A DNA stretch of 64,000 nucleotides from Symbiodinium natans (lineage: Eukaryota > Sar > Dinophyceae > Suessiales > Symbiodiniaceae), in NCBI GenBank assembly GCA_905221605.1, contig CAJNDS010002316.1, positions 333,001 to 397,000 of the forward strand. The letters are read 5' to 3'. A program made the translations under genes and the position numbers. Below, piece after piece: positions 8,640-19,148 of the stretch (position 1 is the stretch's first letter; each line of letters begins with the position of its first letter). The notes under the pieces are model-generated. The model was not told where the DNA came from and did no database searches. It saw nothing but the letters and a program-made list of their open reading frames with translations.

Positions 8640-9068
8640 GTAAGACCTAAGGGACTGACCTAGGAACTTTTCGTCTTATACTCGGGACCTCCTTCCGCAT
8701 GTCCAGCTCGGTCCTTTGGTGGAGTTGCATCCCGCGCTGCCAGGGCATCCATTGTGGCCCATGCAAACACTGCGGCCATGATAGTCATCTATTGAACTGT
8801 CTTACAGTACAAGCCGCGGAAGTCATGGTCCTCTCTCTGCTTAGGGTTTCAAGGGTGCCGTGTTGCGGTGGTGGGGCTGATTTGCAAAGAACCCTGCGTA
8901 ACTCTGATTGGCGCCCGTAGACCTCAAAACCTTCTTTGGCCCCCTGCAATGTTGATTAGATTTTTCTGCACGGTCAGAAGAGTCGCAGCAGCAAGGAAGG
9001 GTCATCGATAAGCATCTTACGCAGGTACTTCTACCAACAAAGCAGAGTGTATGTGTGTGTAGATTTGC

Positions 9069-9827
9069 ATGGCTAACTCGCAACATTTCATGGCCACTTG
9101 TGCCAATCGCGATAATTACTGCAGCAGTAATGCATTGAACTCAAACGAACCCGAACACCACGATAGCTGTAAAAGAAGCGAATGCCGCAGGGTCTTGGCC
9201 TCTTCGAGCTCCGCGGCACGCGGCAGGCATGCATCCGCAGTTCCTCAGTGGAGCATGCCCTCCAGGGGTGCCAAGCTCAGTCGCAAGGAGATTCGCACTT
9301 TGTGTTTTTGCAGAATTCTTTTTTTCTTGCTTATTAGATTCCATGTGTCTGTGAGTGGTATTGCTGTCAGGAGTTTACATAGCGCTGTTCTTCTTGTGCA
9401 GCTGTTCATGCTGTGCAAGGTTTCAATCGCTTCACAGAGTCCTCAGGCAGCACCGATAGAACCTTTAGAAACCTACAGCTGCAAACACCAAAAGCACCGC
9501 ACCGACAATCCGAAACCTGTTCCCCAGCAACAGGTGTCCCACGAAGCAGTTGGCCTGGATCGAAGAGCAGGCAGGATCAGGAATGTAGGGGCTAGGCGAG
9601 CAGGACATATGTTTAGAGGCTGCGACTACGGTATCTTCATTCGGTACGACAGTGAAGAAAGCTTCCTTTGTGTTGAGGCGGCCGTTCTTACGACAGCCAG
9701 GGTCTCGTGTGTAATTACCGGGTTTGTGATCGTCTTTACAAAAGCCCCAAACTTGGAGCCCTGTCCCAATTTTTCGAGCTTGGATAAGAGGTTCCTATTC
9801 CGACACACCAAAGTCCTCGACCGCTAA
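9069..9827 (+). CDS. Long ORF of unknown validity (252 codons)
   Basis: The longest single ATG-started frame outside the LamG gene. It has a hydrophobic stretch near residues 80-120 and a second near residues 200-225. Base composition and text quality vary along it, so it may combine real exons with intron sequence. No domain recognised. Confidence 0.3.
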   Translation: MANSQHFMATCANRDNYCSSNALNSNEPEHHDSCKRSECRRVLASSSSAARGRHASAVPQWSMPSRGAKLSRKEIRTLCFCRILFFLLIRFHVSVSGIAVRSLHSAVLLVQLFMLCKVSIASQSPQAAPIEPLETYSCKHQKHRTDNPKPVPQQQVSHEAVGLDRRAGRIRNVGARRAGHMFRGCDYGIFIRYDSEESFLCVEAAVLTTARVSCVITGFVIVFTKAPNLEPCPNFSSLDKRFLFRHTKVLDR

Positions 9828-10045
9828 AGCAACAACAGCACACAGATGCCCAAAGCACCCGAAACCCGAAACCCTTTGAAAGCCATATCGGAGAGGAGGA
9901 GATCCTAAAGCACAAGCCCGCATCAACCCTCCGAAACTTTCTCTCACGCCCCTCCCCCCAAGATTCAAAACCCTAAAAGAAGACAAAGTTGAAGATATAT
10001 ACGCAGCTCCGAAGAAACCCTAAGCCGCCCCTAAACTTCAACAGG

Positions 10046-10252
10046 AGGTTTTAGGGTTTAGGGCTAGGGTTTAGGGTTTAGGGTTTAGGGTTTAGGGTTT
10101 AGGGTTTAGGGTTTAGGGTTTAGGGTTTAGGGTTTAGGGTTTAGGGTTTAGGGTTTAGGGTTTAGGGTTTAGGGTTTCGGGTTTAGGGTTTAGGGTTTAG
10201 GGTTTAGGGTTTAGGGTTTAGGGTTTAGGGTTTAGGGTTTAGGGTTTAGGGC
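10046..10252 (+). repeat. Long TTTAGGG telomere-type array
   Basis: About 28 nearly perfect units, the longest clean array in the window. It begins at GAG|GTTTTAGGG (possible donor) and ends 10 bases before the acceptor of exon 10263. Confidence 0.95.
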
Positions 10253-10262
10253 CCGAGAGCAG

Positions 10263-10353
10263 GAAGAGGATGAGGAGGGCCAGCCCTCTCTGGTGCTGGA
10301 TGACCCGGCGACCGCTCAGCTCGCCGACTTCTGGCTCCATCCCTGCGACTGCG
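10263..10353 (+). CDS. Likely exon wedged between two telomere-type arrays
   Basis: After GAGAGCAG|G the frame reads EEDEEGQPSLVLDDPATAQL, then ADFWLHPCDC, strongly G/C-rich at third positions. A GC donor at 10354 is possible. Arrays lie ten bases upstream and about thirty bases downstream, so the flanking introns would consist largely of telomere repeats. Not recognised. Confidence 0.45.
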
Positions 10354-10383
10354 CCTTGGGGGAAGGGGGGGGGCGGAAGCCCG

Positions 10384-10720
10384 TTTAGGGTTTAGGGTTT
10401 AGGGTTTTAGGGTTTAGGGTTTAGGGGTTAGGGTTTAGGGTTTTAGGGTTGCAGGGTTTGGGGTTTTAGGGTTTTGGGGTTTAGGGGTTAGGGATTAGGG
10501 GTTTGGAGTTTACGGTTTAGGGTTTTAGGGTTTAGGGATTAGGGGTTCAGGGTTTTAGGGTTGCAGGGTTTGGGGTTTTAGGGTCAGGGTTTAGGGTGTA
10601 TGGTGTAGGGTTTTAGGGTTTTACGGTTTTAGGATTTAGGGTTTGGGTTGGTGTCTTAGGGTTTACGGTTTAGGGTTTTTGGGTTTAGGGTTTTAGGGTT
10701 GCGGTTTTCGGGCTTTGTAT
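10384..10720 (+). repeat. Degenerate telomere-type array
   Basis: TTTAGGG units mixed with TTTTAGGG, TTGCAGGG, TTTGGGG and GTTAGGG over about 340 bp. It looks older than the clean array at 10046. Confidence 0.85.
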
Positions 10721-11186
10721 GCCCCTATGTATACTTATTGGGGGCCTTGATAATTCGAGTAGGGTTTTAGGGCGTCATTATAAGAAGAACATTTAGGGAC
10801 CATCAGGGAATCTATTAGTAATATGGAGGGGTTCCGACAATGGGCTGGGGGTACTCTATAGGGCTTCTATGCCACGGGTGTCCGGCTTTAGCCGTCCATA
10901 CTAGGTTTCACACTGTCAGCAGTTTAGCTTCAATGTTCGTTGCGGTTGATGAATTTCGGTTGTCGAAACCAAAAATGTGCCAACAAGAGCAAATCTGAAA
11001 ACCGAGGCGTTGGTAAGGCCTGGGACTACAGGGTCAGTGTTTAGGGCTTGTTGGCTGAGTCTGCGTTTGCGTTTCTAGATGTGTGGGGCAGGTTTGGTGG
11101 TTAAGCAGCCGAAAGCTCGAAAACCCACAAGGAAGGCTGCGAGAGACGCTCTAAAGTCCTTAAGAACTTAGGAGACCCTACGAAGC

Positions 11187-11214
11187 ATTTTAGGGTTTCG
11201 GGTTTAGGGTTTAG
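11187..11214 (+). repeat. Short TTTAGGG array supplying an acceptor
   Basis: TTTTAGGGTTTCGGGTTTAG then GGTTTAG|GTTGTAG. The last TTTAG|G is the predicted acceptor of exon 11215. Confidence 0.8.
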
Positions 11215-11309
11215 GTTGTAGAGCAGCTAGTTACACCCCCATCCGAGGTGCACCCGAGGCCTGGGGACCTCAACTGCCAGTGGATCCTCAGATGTACGAA
11301 CATCTCCCG
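11215..11309 (+). CDS. Likely exon starting at a telomere-unit acceptor
   Basis: Directly after TTTAG the frame reads VVEQLVTPPSEVHPRPGDLN, then CQWILRCTNIS. It either stops at TAG (11311) or uses the GTAGCC donor at 11310. Another array starts about 25 bp later (11336). Not recognised. Confidence 0.45.
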
Positions 11310-11335
11310 GTAGCCTGGCATGGAGTGTTTGTAGG

Positions 11336-11432
11336 GTTTAGGGTTTAGGGTTTTAGGGTGTTAGGGTGTTAGGGTGTAGGGTTTAGGGTTTAGGGTTTAG
11401 GGTTTAGGGTTTAGGGTTAGGGGTTCTTAAGG
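11336..11432 (+). repeat. TTTAGGG telomere-type array
   Basis: About thirteen units including TGTTAGGG variants. Confidence 0.9.
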
Positions 11433-11732
11433 GAGGGGGGTTTCATGGGGGGTAGGGTACCTAGGGAAACCTTCTGGAAGATTAGGGAGCCTTAGGAAGT
11501 AGTGGGGAGAAATTCAGGAACCTTGGCTTGCCTACCCCCTCCCTTAGTCTTTGTGACCTTGCGAGTTCCTCACCGGGGGTTTAGGGGAGTTTAGGGCTTC
11601 GGGGTGTTGTGTAGGTTTAGGGGGTTTGGGGAATTTTGGGCTTTCGGGATCTCGATTTGAGAGCAGAAGGTTCTTCTTCGTTGTGCGGAATTGTGGTTCA
11701 AGGCACCGGCGTCCTTCGCCATGCTATGCCCA

Positions 11733-11873
11733 CTTGGGGGTTCATGGTGCTTATGAACCAACCATGGGTGTACTTATAACTGTACTTATAAGCCCGTTCA
11801 GTGCCCCAGTATGGTGATAAGTACAGTTCTAAGTACAGTTATAGTTGGTTAACGAGCACCATGAACCTTCAAG
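11733..11873 (+). mobile_element. F3 element, copy a (141 bp)
   Basis: CTTGGGGGTTCATGGTGCTT and ...AGCACCATGAACCTTCAAG form a long terminal inverted repeat. Inner TACTTATAACTGTACTTATA and its complement make the element nearly a perfect hairpin. A 2-bp CA flanks both sides. Confidence 0.8.
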
Positions 11874-11914
11874 CAGGCTTGGTAGTTCGAGAAGGCTCAT
11901 GGCCATTTCATGTG

Positions 11915-12027
11915 AAGCAGGGTATATATTTCTGTTTTTGGTGAGTGTATATAAGGTTCCTTTTTAGTATTGGTGAGTGTATATGCTGGGTGTCCTTTTC
12001 GGGGTACAAGAACTATAAACCCCACTT
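11915..12027 (+). mobile_element. F5 element, best copy (113 bp)
   Basis: Starts AAGCAGGGTATATA, ends TATAAACCCCACTT and is flanked by a perfect 6-bp duplication, CATGTG (11909-11914 and 12028-12033). It carries two GGTGAGTGTATAT motifs. No coding capacity. Confidence 0.85.
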
Positions 12028-12114
12028 CATGTGATGTTACGCGCCATCTTGTGGTTCTTTGTCGTTGTCGTTTTCCCCGAGGCGTGTGAACACTCTCCGG
12101 CCTGCAAGGCCTTT

Positions 12115-12237
12115 TAACTAGGATGCCCAGTAGTTCCCTTATTCCCTTTTTGGGCGGTTTAGGTTCCCTTATAAACCCCTTTAAAGCAAAAAACGGGCAC
12201 CCTTTTTGAGCCTAGGTTACTGGGCAGCCTAGTTAAC
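12115..12237. mobile_element. F4 element
   Basis: TTAACTAGGATGCCCAGTA at the left and TACTGGGCAGCCTAGTTAA at the right are terminal inverted repeats. Related sequence lies at 14655, 37608 and 55076. Confidence 0.7.
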
Positions 12238-12454
12238 CATTGCCTGAGGCCAACAGCAGCAACCAATTCATCCCGACCCCTTACGTCATCGTCACGGGGC
12301 AGCTTGTTTGCCCCTCGCGGCAACTGCTGGGAGGCATATGGGGGGGGGGGGGGGCTCCGGGGGGGCATAAGTGAGTTGAGACACGAAGTTGTAGACACGA
12401 AGTCGTTGTATAGGGCTTACTAAGTTCGCGCGGCGCCCCGTGGCACTATGTTAA

Positions 12455-12808
12455 TTGGCTTCAGTGCCTATCGAAGGGCCCACCTTGGGAGGTCCTTTTG
12501 TCCACATTCCGAAAGCTGGATCAGTCTATTGGGATTCGGAGCCCGGGCTACTCTCTCACAAAAGGGTCCTCTATATGTGGACACTACATGGCACGTTCCT
12601 CCTGCTGAATGACCCCAACAACGGCCCATGCATCCGCAAGGCTCCGTATAGACATTGTAAACCAACGCAGTGCCTGACAAAAGTGGCCCCAAGGTTTGGC
12701 AGTGCCCCCCATATCGACCCGACAGGCAGCAACGGCGTGCACTTCCAGTCAGAGGAGGAGGCAGGGTGCAGGCTGTTTAGGCGTTCTGATCTGCGGTTGA
12801 GTTTCTGA
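12455..12808 (+). CDS. Possible coding region, unidentified
   Basis: 117 open codons reading, for example, VHIPKAGSVYWDSEPGLLSH, then LHGTFLLLNDPNNGPCIRKA, with no low complexity. No clear start or splice sites, and no recognised domain. Confidence 0.35.
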   Translation: MASVPIEGPTLGGPFVHIPKAGSVYWDSEPGLLSHKRVLYMWTLHGTFLLLNDPNNGPCIRKAPYRHCKPTQCLTKVAPRFGSAPHIDPTGSNGVHFQSEEEAGCRLFRRSDLRLSF

Positions 12809-13116
12809 TCTCAGCACTCATGCACGCTTCACGGCGATGATCTCCGAGCCTGCAGATCCTCCATGAGCCCCCCACTCAAAACCCCCAGAAACTGAGACTC
12901 AGACCTCCTCTCCACATTAAAACACTAGGTGGCACTTTGGGAAACTTGTTTTTCTCCTTATGGTTCTATCGAGGTACCTATTCATAAAATACTTCTTTGG
13001 GGAGCCTTTAAATTACAGCCCTGCAGCTTTCAGCCCTCGTTCTCTGCCCTGAGATGCCCCGACTTTGGAATTGAGCCTCCAACATCAAACTGGGCTTCCA
13101 TGGGGGGGGGGTATTT

Positions 13117-13326
13117 GTGTATTTTGCTGATGTAACCCGAAGGGTTTTGGAGAACGATGCTTTTATGATCCGTCTTCGGAGCTGTTCCAAGAACTTGGAG
13201 GTCTTATACTTTTCGGGTTTGTCAGGGTCGATAAGGGCCATCTATTCCTTCCCGAAGCCGGACTACAAAGTCGGTTCCGGCGCCTCACGGAGAAGAATCC
13301 TTTGGAGGACGCCTGAAAGCCCTTAG
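13117..13326 (+). CDS. Possible terminal exon, strand uncertain
   Basis: The plus frame reads VTRRVLENDAFMIRLRSCSK and on to a TAG at 13324. The opposite strand is open over 13008-13241 and equally plausible. Not recognised. Confidence 0.25.
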   Translation: MYFADVTRRVLENDAFMIRLRSCSKNLEVLYFSGLSGSIRAIYSFPKPDYKVGSGASRRRILWRTPESP

Positions 13327-13876
13327 GCCTTCAATTCTACCGTTTCTATGCCCTGACTTCTTTGCCCTGAACCTTTCCTGAAGCTCCAGAGCCTTGTAAT
13401 CCTTAGTGTTAAAGGTAGAACAAGAATCCTATCACCCCCTGTAAGAGCCTCTTTTACGAACCCTGTAACATCCTGCAAGAGACCTTGTCAAGCCAACAAG
13501 AACCCTGTAGCCTTGATAAGCACCCTAATAACCCTCTGGGAACACTGCATACAAGCCCATAAACTCAAGAAGCCGAGAAGACTGCGTTCAACAAGGACAA
13601 AGCACACCTTTCTATCACACCTGACATGCACCCTGCAACAAACCCTATCAAAAACCGCATTTACACCCCAAACCCTGAAAACCCAAAAAACCCCCTTAAA
13701 GCCCCAAAAAGCCCAAAAACCCCAAGAAGCCCCTTAAAGCCCCCCAATCAGACCAAAAACCCTTCCAAAAAGCCCCAAAGAACCTCTTACCCCCCCCCCC
13801 CCATACCCCCCCTATACGCCTACTCCCCTATACCCCCCCCCGATACACCCTTTCCCCACCCCCCAAAGACGGCCCG

Positions 13877-13903
13877 CGCAGTCCGTGGAGACGACGGACT
13901 GCG
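13877..13903. other. Perfect 10-bp stem hairpin
   Basis: CGCAGTCCGT, seven bases, then ACGGACTGCG in a GC-rich patch. It might be structural; there is no further support. Confidence 0.5.
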
Positions 13904-13969
13904 AGGCCCGGTGCCGGGAGCAGTCGACCTGCCTCTTCTTCTGGCCACCCGGCCACGCCTTTTAAACAT

Positions 13970-14090
13970 CTCTCTCTCTCTCTCACACACACGTGCACAT
14001 GTATATATCTATATATATAAAGTGTATAGTATGTGTGCATATATATATATATAGCATGTATAGTATGTGTATATATATATACACACACAT
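13970..14090. repeat. TC/CA/TA microsatellite block
   Basis: (TC)n, (AC)n and then long (TA)n/GTGTAT tracts; the tyrosine/isoleucine-rich ORFs here are artefacts of this repeat. Confidence 0.9.
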
Positions 14091-14214
14091 GGTACCGTGG
14101 TTAAGAGTTTAGACCACATTAATATTGAGCTTACGGTGTTTATGGGGAGCATAGAGGAGGGCAAGGTGTCCTTATATACATAGGTGGGGATCCAGGCTGC
14201 GAGTCTGACCAGAC

Positions 14215-14512
14215 CGATGAAGCACCTCGAGGTACTTAATCGGGCGCCCCCAGGATTGAAGCTTGAAGGCTGAAGATGCTCAGGGGGAAGTTTCCAGAGC
14301 ATCTTCAATCCGACACGCAGGCCGATTACGCACCTCAAAGTGCCTAAGCGGCCGGCCCCCGGATCGAAGATTGAAGGTTTCGGGTTTAGGGTTTAGGGTT
14401 TAGGGTTTAGGGTTTAGGGCTTAGGGTTCAGGATGCTCTGGAAACTTTCCCTGGGCATGTTCAGCCTTCAAGCTTCAATCCCGGGGGCAAATTCAGCGCT
14501 TTGAGGTGCTTA
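14215..14512. repeat. Long inverted repeat with a telomere array in the loop
   Basis: The left arm 14215-14303 (including GATTGAAGCTTGAAGGCTGA and AGTTTCCAGAGCATC) is matched in reverse at 14428-14512. Between them lie a diverged direct copy of part of the arm and a TTTAGGG array (14377-14437). A further fragment of the arm occurs near 14732. Confidence 0.8.
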
Positions 14513-14654
14513 GTCGGGCCGCGTTGAAGATCTTAGTTGTAGAGTCGGTAACCTTCAACCTCCCACCGGGTTTCCCACCTGATTTCTGAGATCTTCATGT
14601 TAGCCAGTCTCACGCCTGACGCTGGGGACTCGTTTGCGCACACGTCGCGCTTTC

Positions 14655-14732
14655 ACCTTTTTGGGGGAATAGAATCCCCTTATAATCCCAAAGGTTAACC
14701 CTTAGTTCCCCCCTGGGTACTGGACAACTAGG
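14655..14732 (+). mobile_element. F4 element, partial copy
   Basis: CCTTATAATCCCAAAGGTTA then GGGTACTGGACAACTAGGAG matches the right part of the copy at 55076; the left end is lost. Confidence 0.6.
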
Positions 14733-14955
14733 AGATGCTCAGGAAACTTCTCCTGGGGCAGCCCGTAAAGCTGAAGAGAATTATCTCTATTCCCGATGTC
14801 CTTTTCGCTACATTCAAAAGAGCGGGATCCCTAAATCGGATATTCCTGAAAGTTTACCCCTAGGTCCTTGTCGCTAAGTCCTAGAAACCGGGATCCCGAA
14901 GTCTGGTTCCCTGGATCTTGTTCCCTAAATCATGTTCCCGTAATTTTGCTCCCAA

Positions 14956-15058
14956 ATATAGGGGTCGGAATAATTGCTAATAGTAGACCCTTATGGTCAC
15001 TTTGTAAGTATACTAGAAGAACCCCCAAAACCTCTTCTAGTTATTCAGGCCCCTATAT
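14956..15058 (+). mobile_element. F2 element (about 103 bp)
   Basis: TATAGGGGTCGGAATAATTG at the left and TTATTCAGGCCCCTATA at the right form a terminal inverted repeat. It matches the copy at 42702 along its length. Confidence 0.75.
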
Positions 15059-15409
15059 TAGGTCCTATTTCTTAAGGTGGCCATGAAACCTACAGAAGAG
15101 AGCCTCTAGGAAAGCCCGTTAATCCTGCAAAAACAATCCCTATTCCCACACCTTGAGTGCACTCCTATCTACTATCGTCCGCTCGTCTGCCCGTCCGCCC
15201 CGTTCGCCGCGTTCACCCGCGTTCGCCCGACCGCTTCGCCTGTCCGCCGCAAATTACACTGATGAACACGTGTGCGCGCACACTTCTGTCGTCACAGATT
15301 AAAGCATGACATGTGGGGTAATCCGGTCCTTTAACTTTGTGTTTCGCATGGAAACACGGGTATTTGTGGTGTTTTCTCATCCCTAATGCGCGGAGACACC
15401 AGTTTTATG

Positions 15410-15960
15410 CAGTTCTATGCGATCTTTCCCTCATAAGAAATACGAGAACTCCTCTTTAAGTCTTTAAGTGCAAACTCCTGTTTCACAGAAAGGGGCACAA
15501 GAAGGCTCATCGTCCGTTAGTGATAGCAAAAGTAACAGAGAGTTACTCCAACCTTCCAATAAGAAGCAAGATAGTTATGCTCATCATCGTGCTGTTCTTG
15601 CGCTCTACATGTGCTTCTCAATAATGAGCAGAATCACAGAGTTCCTTTCCATAATGAAAACACAAAGGGTTTAGGGTTTAGGGTTTAGGGTTTAGGGTTT
15701 AGGGTGCTCATGTATCATTTCTCATCCCCAAGTCTAGTAACTGTTCTTTCCTTCAGAAGAAATGGGAGAACTCCTTTTGTTAATTTTCAAGAAAAAAGCA
15801 TCAGCAGGCTCATCGTGCTTTAATGATTCGCAGGAAACAACAGCAACACCGAGCTCGTAATTACAACCTTCCAATATGAAATCAGATGGGTCCTCTTTTT
15901 CCTCACTTTATATCGAAAACACCAGCACTGTTACGCAATGTCGATTCCTTTCTGCTCAAT
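15410..15960 (+). repeat. Two diverged copies of a ~300-bp AT-rich unit
   Basis: Blocks such as GGCTCATCGT and CAACCTTCCAATA recur at about 15500-15570 and 15800-15880. A TTTAGGG array (15668-15704) separates the copies. Confidence 0.6.
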
Positions 15961-16165
15961 TCCATTCATTATACATCGAATTCTTCCCGAACAGAACCAA
16001 CCCGCTAACATGCCCCACATTTCCCTGCTTGCCTGGCCTGAAGCCTCGTTCGTGTTTCTGTCTTCTTGTAATTTTGTGCTGCCCTAAGAAGTAGGTTCGT
16101 GTTGTTTGGTGGCTCCAGAGAGAGCTATGAACGGTAAGCGTCGCAAGATAGCACATGACCAAGAG

Positions 16166-16562
16166 TATGCCGAGCTCTGTACTCGTATTCTCTCTAACCG
16201 ACAGTATGCCGAGCTCTTTACCCTATCTCTCTGCGTGAAAATAAGAACCCTCATGAGAAAAAACACAAGAAGTCTCGTGTCTTTGCGTGATAGACTTCCA
16301 TTAAGTATATCTCGATTTCTTTTGATCAACCAGCAGTATGCCGAGCCCTGTTTTTCCTTTGGAAGAAATTATGCGAACCCGTATGAGAAGAAGTACAAGA
16401 AGTCTCGTGCCTCTGCGTGATACATTTCCATTAAGAAATCTCGAACTCATTTGATCATAACTCATAACCCATAGTATGCTGAGCTCTTGACTTCATATTT
16501 CTTCGTAAGAAATTAAGAAGACTCTGATGAAGAAACAGAAGAAGTCTCGTGTCTCTGACTGA
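16166..16562 (+). repeat. Tandem repeat, period about 130-140 bp
   Basis: AGTATGCCGAGCTCT recurs near 16167, 16203, 16333 and 16473, each followed by AAGAAGTCTCGTG and a TTCCATTAAG block. It gives repeated YAELC-like text in one frame, but no convincing gene. Confidence 0.7.
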
Positions 16563-17344
16563 TAAGGTCTGGGGAGACCCACGCACTGCTAATGCGGCAT
16601 AAATCATAGAGACCCAGGATGTACGCAGTTTAGCTGAGTAGAATGTGTTCGGCCAGGTTACGAAAGTATTGGCAGGCTCAAAAACACCCAAACTTCCAAA
16701 GCCAAAAGGGCGAAATCCCTGGCAGGCTAAAGAAGACCCAAAAAAAGACAAAAATCCTGTGGCATCTATGGGGCAATGGGTTTCCAGATTTGGGATCGAA
16801 AACGTCAAGGTTTCTCCCAAATGCCGCCAGGCCAAAATGCACAATACCATGTTGCCATTTGAAAGTTTGAGCCCGCCGAGACTTCTCAGGCTTTTGAGCC
16901 TTTGGGAGCCTTTGGAGCCTTTTGAGCATCTTGCGCCTGAGAAAATGCTTTCGAAACCTGGCTGAGACCCCGCCTGAGGAGAGGGGGTCAGCAGATTGGT
17001 CATATATATATATATAAGAAGGCAGGCGCACTGTCAACCTAAACCTGACCCCCAAACCCTTTCTGGACCTAAACCTTCAACATCCGATTTTTCCCCATGC
17101 TATCTTGAACCCTCAAGTTCCGTGTCCCGACGGCCCGAACGCAGCCTACTTCTCTCAGCTGCTTCCTGAAGACCCCCAAAATCCTACCTTCTCATGAGCA
17201 TGATTTCCCTCTATCTTCTCGTAAAAGGTTCTTGTTTTTTTTTTTTTTTGGGGGGGGGGGGGGAAGGTTCAAGGTTCATGTCGTAAGGCATGGCTCGCAA
17301 CACGGCGCATCGACCTGCCGTCCCTTGGAGCTCTTCGGGTCCCG

Positions 17345-17490
17345 GAGTTTAGGGTATGGGGCTTAGGGCTTTAGGGCTTTAGGGTTTAGGGTTTAGGGTT
17401 TAGGCTTTAGGGCTTAGGGTTTAGGGTTCAGGGGTTAGGGTTTCGGGTTTAGGGTTTAGAGAGTAGGGTTTAGTACACTAGGGTTTATAT
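17345..17490 (+). repeat. Degenerate telomere-type array
   Basis: TTTAGGG units mixed with CTTAGGG, TTTCGGG and GAGTAGGG. Confidence 0.8.
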
Positions 17491-17940
17491 AGGGCTTAGG
17501 GAGCATAGAGGATTTCGGTGTAGGGTTTTGGGTTTATGGTTCAGTCTTTCGGTGTTGCTTCGTGCTTCTTGGATTTAGGCTTGAGACTTGAGGTCTGTCG
17601 TTGAGAGACTGAAAGGCTACGGTCTCTTGGACTTGGGACATCGGGTCTAGACTTTGGATAAGTGTTGTCCTCTAATATTTCAGCTCCAGATTTTGTAAAT
17701 AACTAGGGTTTGGCTGTTAGAGGTTCGGCTTCGGGAGCCTTAGTCATCATTCCCCTTGTGTCTTATACACATATATATATATATGCATATATACATATCC
17801 ATCTGTCTATGTACGTATGTATGTATATTGATTGTTCCGCAGCTTCTCCCCAACGTTCAACCCCTCAACGCCCTCGTAACACTCAAGCCCCAGAGCAAAA
17901 GGCACACTGCACATCAAGATGGTCCATATTACTATATTAT

Positions 17941-18012
17941 AGGGTTAAGGGTTTAGGGTTAAGGGTTTAGGGTTAAGGGTTTAGGGTTTAGGGTTTAGGG
18001 TTTAGGGTTTCG
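17941..18012 (+). repeat. TTTAGGG/TTAAGGG array
   Basis: Alternating GGGTTAA and GGGTTTA units, then pure GGGTTTA. Confidence 0.9.
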
Positions 18013-18082
18013 GATCGGGACTTTGGGGGGGTGGACTTCCAGGAGACCTTCAGGGACTCCTCGGCCCCGGAACCCCCAAAAA

Positions 18083-18088
<6 letters not shown>

Positions 18089-18120
<32 letters not shown>
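18089..18120. repeat. Poly-G tract
   Basis: A nearly pure G-run of about 32 bases just upstream of a candidate acceptor (CCTGGCAG). Confidence 0.9.
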
Positions 18121-18123
<3 letters not shown>

Positions 18124-18129
18124 TGGCAG

Positions 18130-18547
18130 GTTTGTTCACCGGCTGCGACAATCTTGTCCGCGAGTTCAGCTTGGAAGGAGACCTCAAGGTCGGCTGAACC
18201 GTATATACGGATATATGTATGTATATATATATATATGTATATGTATATGTATAGATATATATATATATGTGTGAATATATATATATAGAGAGAGAGAGAG
18301 AGTTGTGTTTGTCTATATACATGTGTATAAGTAACCGTATATGTATATGTATGTGTATATGTATATGTACATGCACATGTGTATGTACATGTATATGTGT
18401 GTATATATATATATGTTGATATTTATATTTATATTCTTATCTAATTCTGTGTACATATATATATATATGTGTATGCATTTTCACCTACATAGGTTTTCAG
18501 AAGTTTGCTGGGCCATTTCAGAAACGATGGGTCCTTTGCTTGGAGAG
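18130..18547 (+). CDS. Two possible short exons with a microsatellite intron
   Basis: Exon 18130-18188 (CTGGCAG|G to CTCAAG|GT) reads LFTGCDNLVREFSLEGDLK. Exon 18493-18547 (CTACATAG|G to GGAGAG|GT) follows in phase as VFRSLLGHFRNDGSFAWR. The 304-bp intron between them is mostly TATG/TATA microsatellite. The second exon is also open in another frame, so this is tentative. Confidence 0.35.
18200..18480. repeat. TATATG/TGTA microsatellite
   Basis: Mixed (TATG)n, (TA)n and (GA)n tracts over 280 bp. Confidence 0.9.
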
Positions 18548-18902
18548 GTGGGGGGGGGGGTCCTTGTGATAAGGTTTAAGGTCTTCAAAGTATTTTTGAG
18601 GCTCTGTGTTAAGATCCCCTATGTTTTTGGAAGCTCCCAGGATATGGTTGGGGGTTTCAGGGCTCAGGGCCGTAGGTCATTCTAGTCTTGAGTCTTAGTG
18701 GTTAGGGCCGTGCCACGTTAGCCTTTAGCTTGTTGAGTCAATGATTCTGATGTTATGCGCTTGCTACTGTAGACGTATCCACTGTAGACGAAGACGCACC
18801 ACTGGCCAGTAGGTGCAGCTATAAAACTGACTGGGCCAGCCCCACAGCTCAGTGAACCCCTGAAAATCCTAAATCCTAATCATCTCGATTGGATACCTTG
18901 CT

Positions 18903-18955
18903 CTATCATAAGCCCCCCCCAATAAGGTACCCCGAATTTCGGAAACCCCCCCTAT
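18903..18955 (-). mobile_element. F6 repeat, reverse fragment
   Basis: GGTACCCCGAATTTCGGAAA then CCCCCC is the reverse complement of the F6 core. Confidence 0.5.
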
Positions 18956-19086
18956 GATCCTTAGGTTCCGGCTCTCTTGGGTTTGGGATTTTCGGCCCCG
19001 GATTCAGCCCCACACTCGATTTCTTAAGGGTCTCCACACATCGCCACTGTCTTCGGGGAAGCTTTGAAGCATAAAGGTTGGAGTTG

Positions 19087-19147
19087 AAACCCTAAACCCT
19101 AAACCCTAAACCCTAAACCCTAAACTACCCTAAACCCTAAACCCTCA
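19087..19147 (-). repeat. CCCTAAA telomere-type array
   Basis: About eight units, ending CCCTCAG at the start of the likely exon at 19149. Confidence 0.95.
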
Positions 19148-19148
19148 G

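Noticed and set aside
11909-12033. F5 as an introner
   Set aside because: Its ends (AAGC...ACTT) and the CATGTG duplication give no AG acceptor at the matching offset in either orientation.
16455-17003. 182-codon minus-strand ORF and opposing plus-strand ORFs
   Set aside because: Overlaps the ~135-bp tandem repeat; neither strand shows splice sites or protein-like text throughout.
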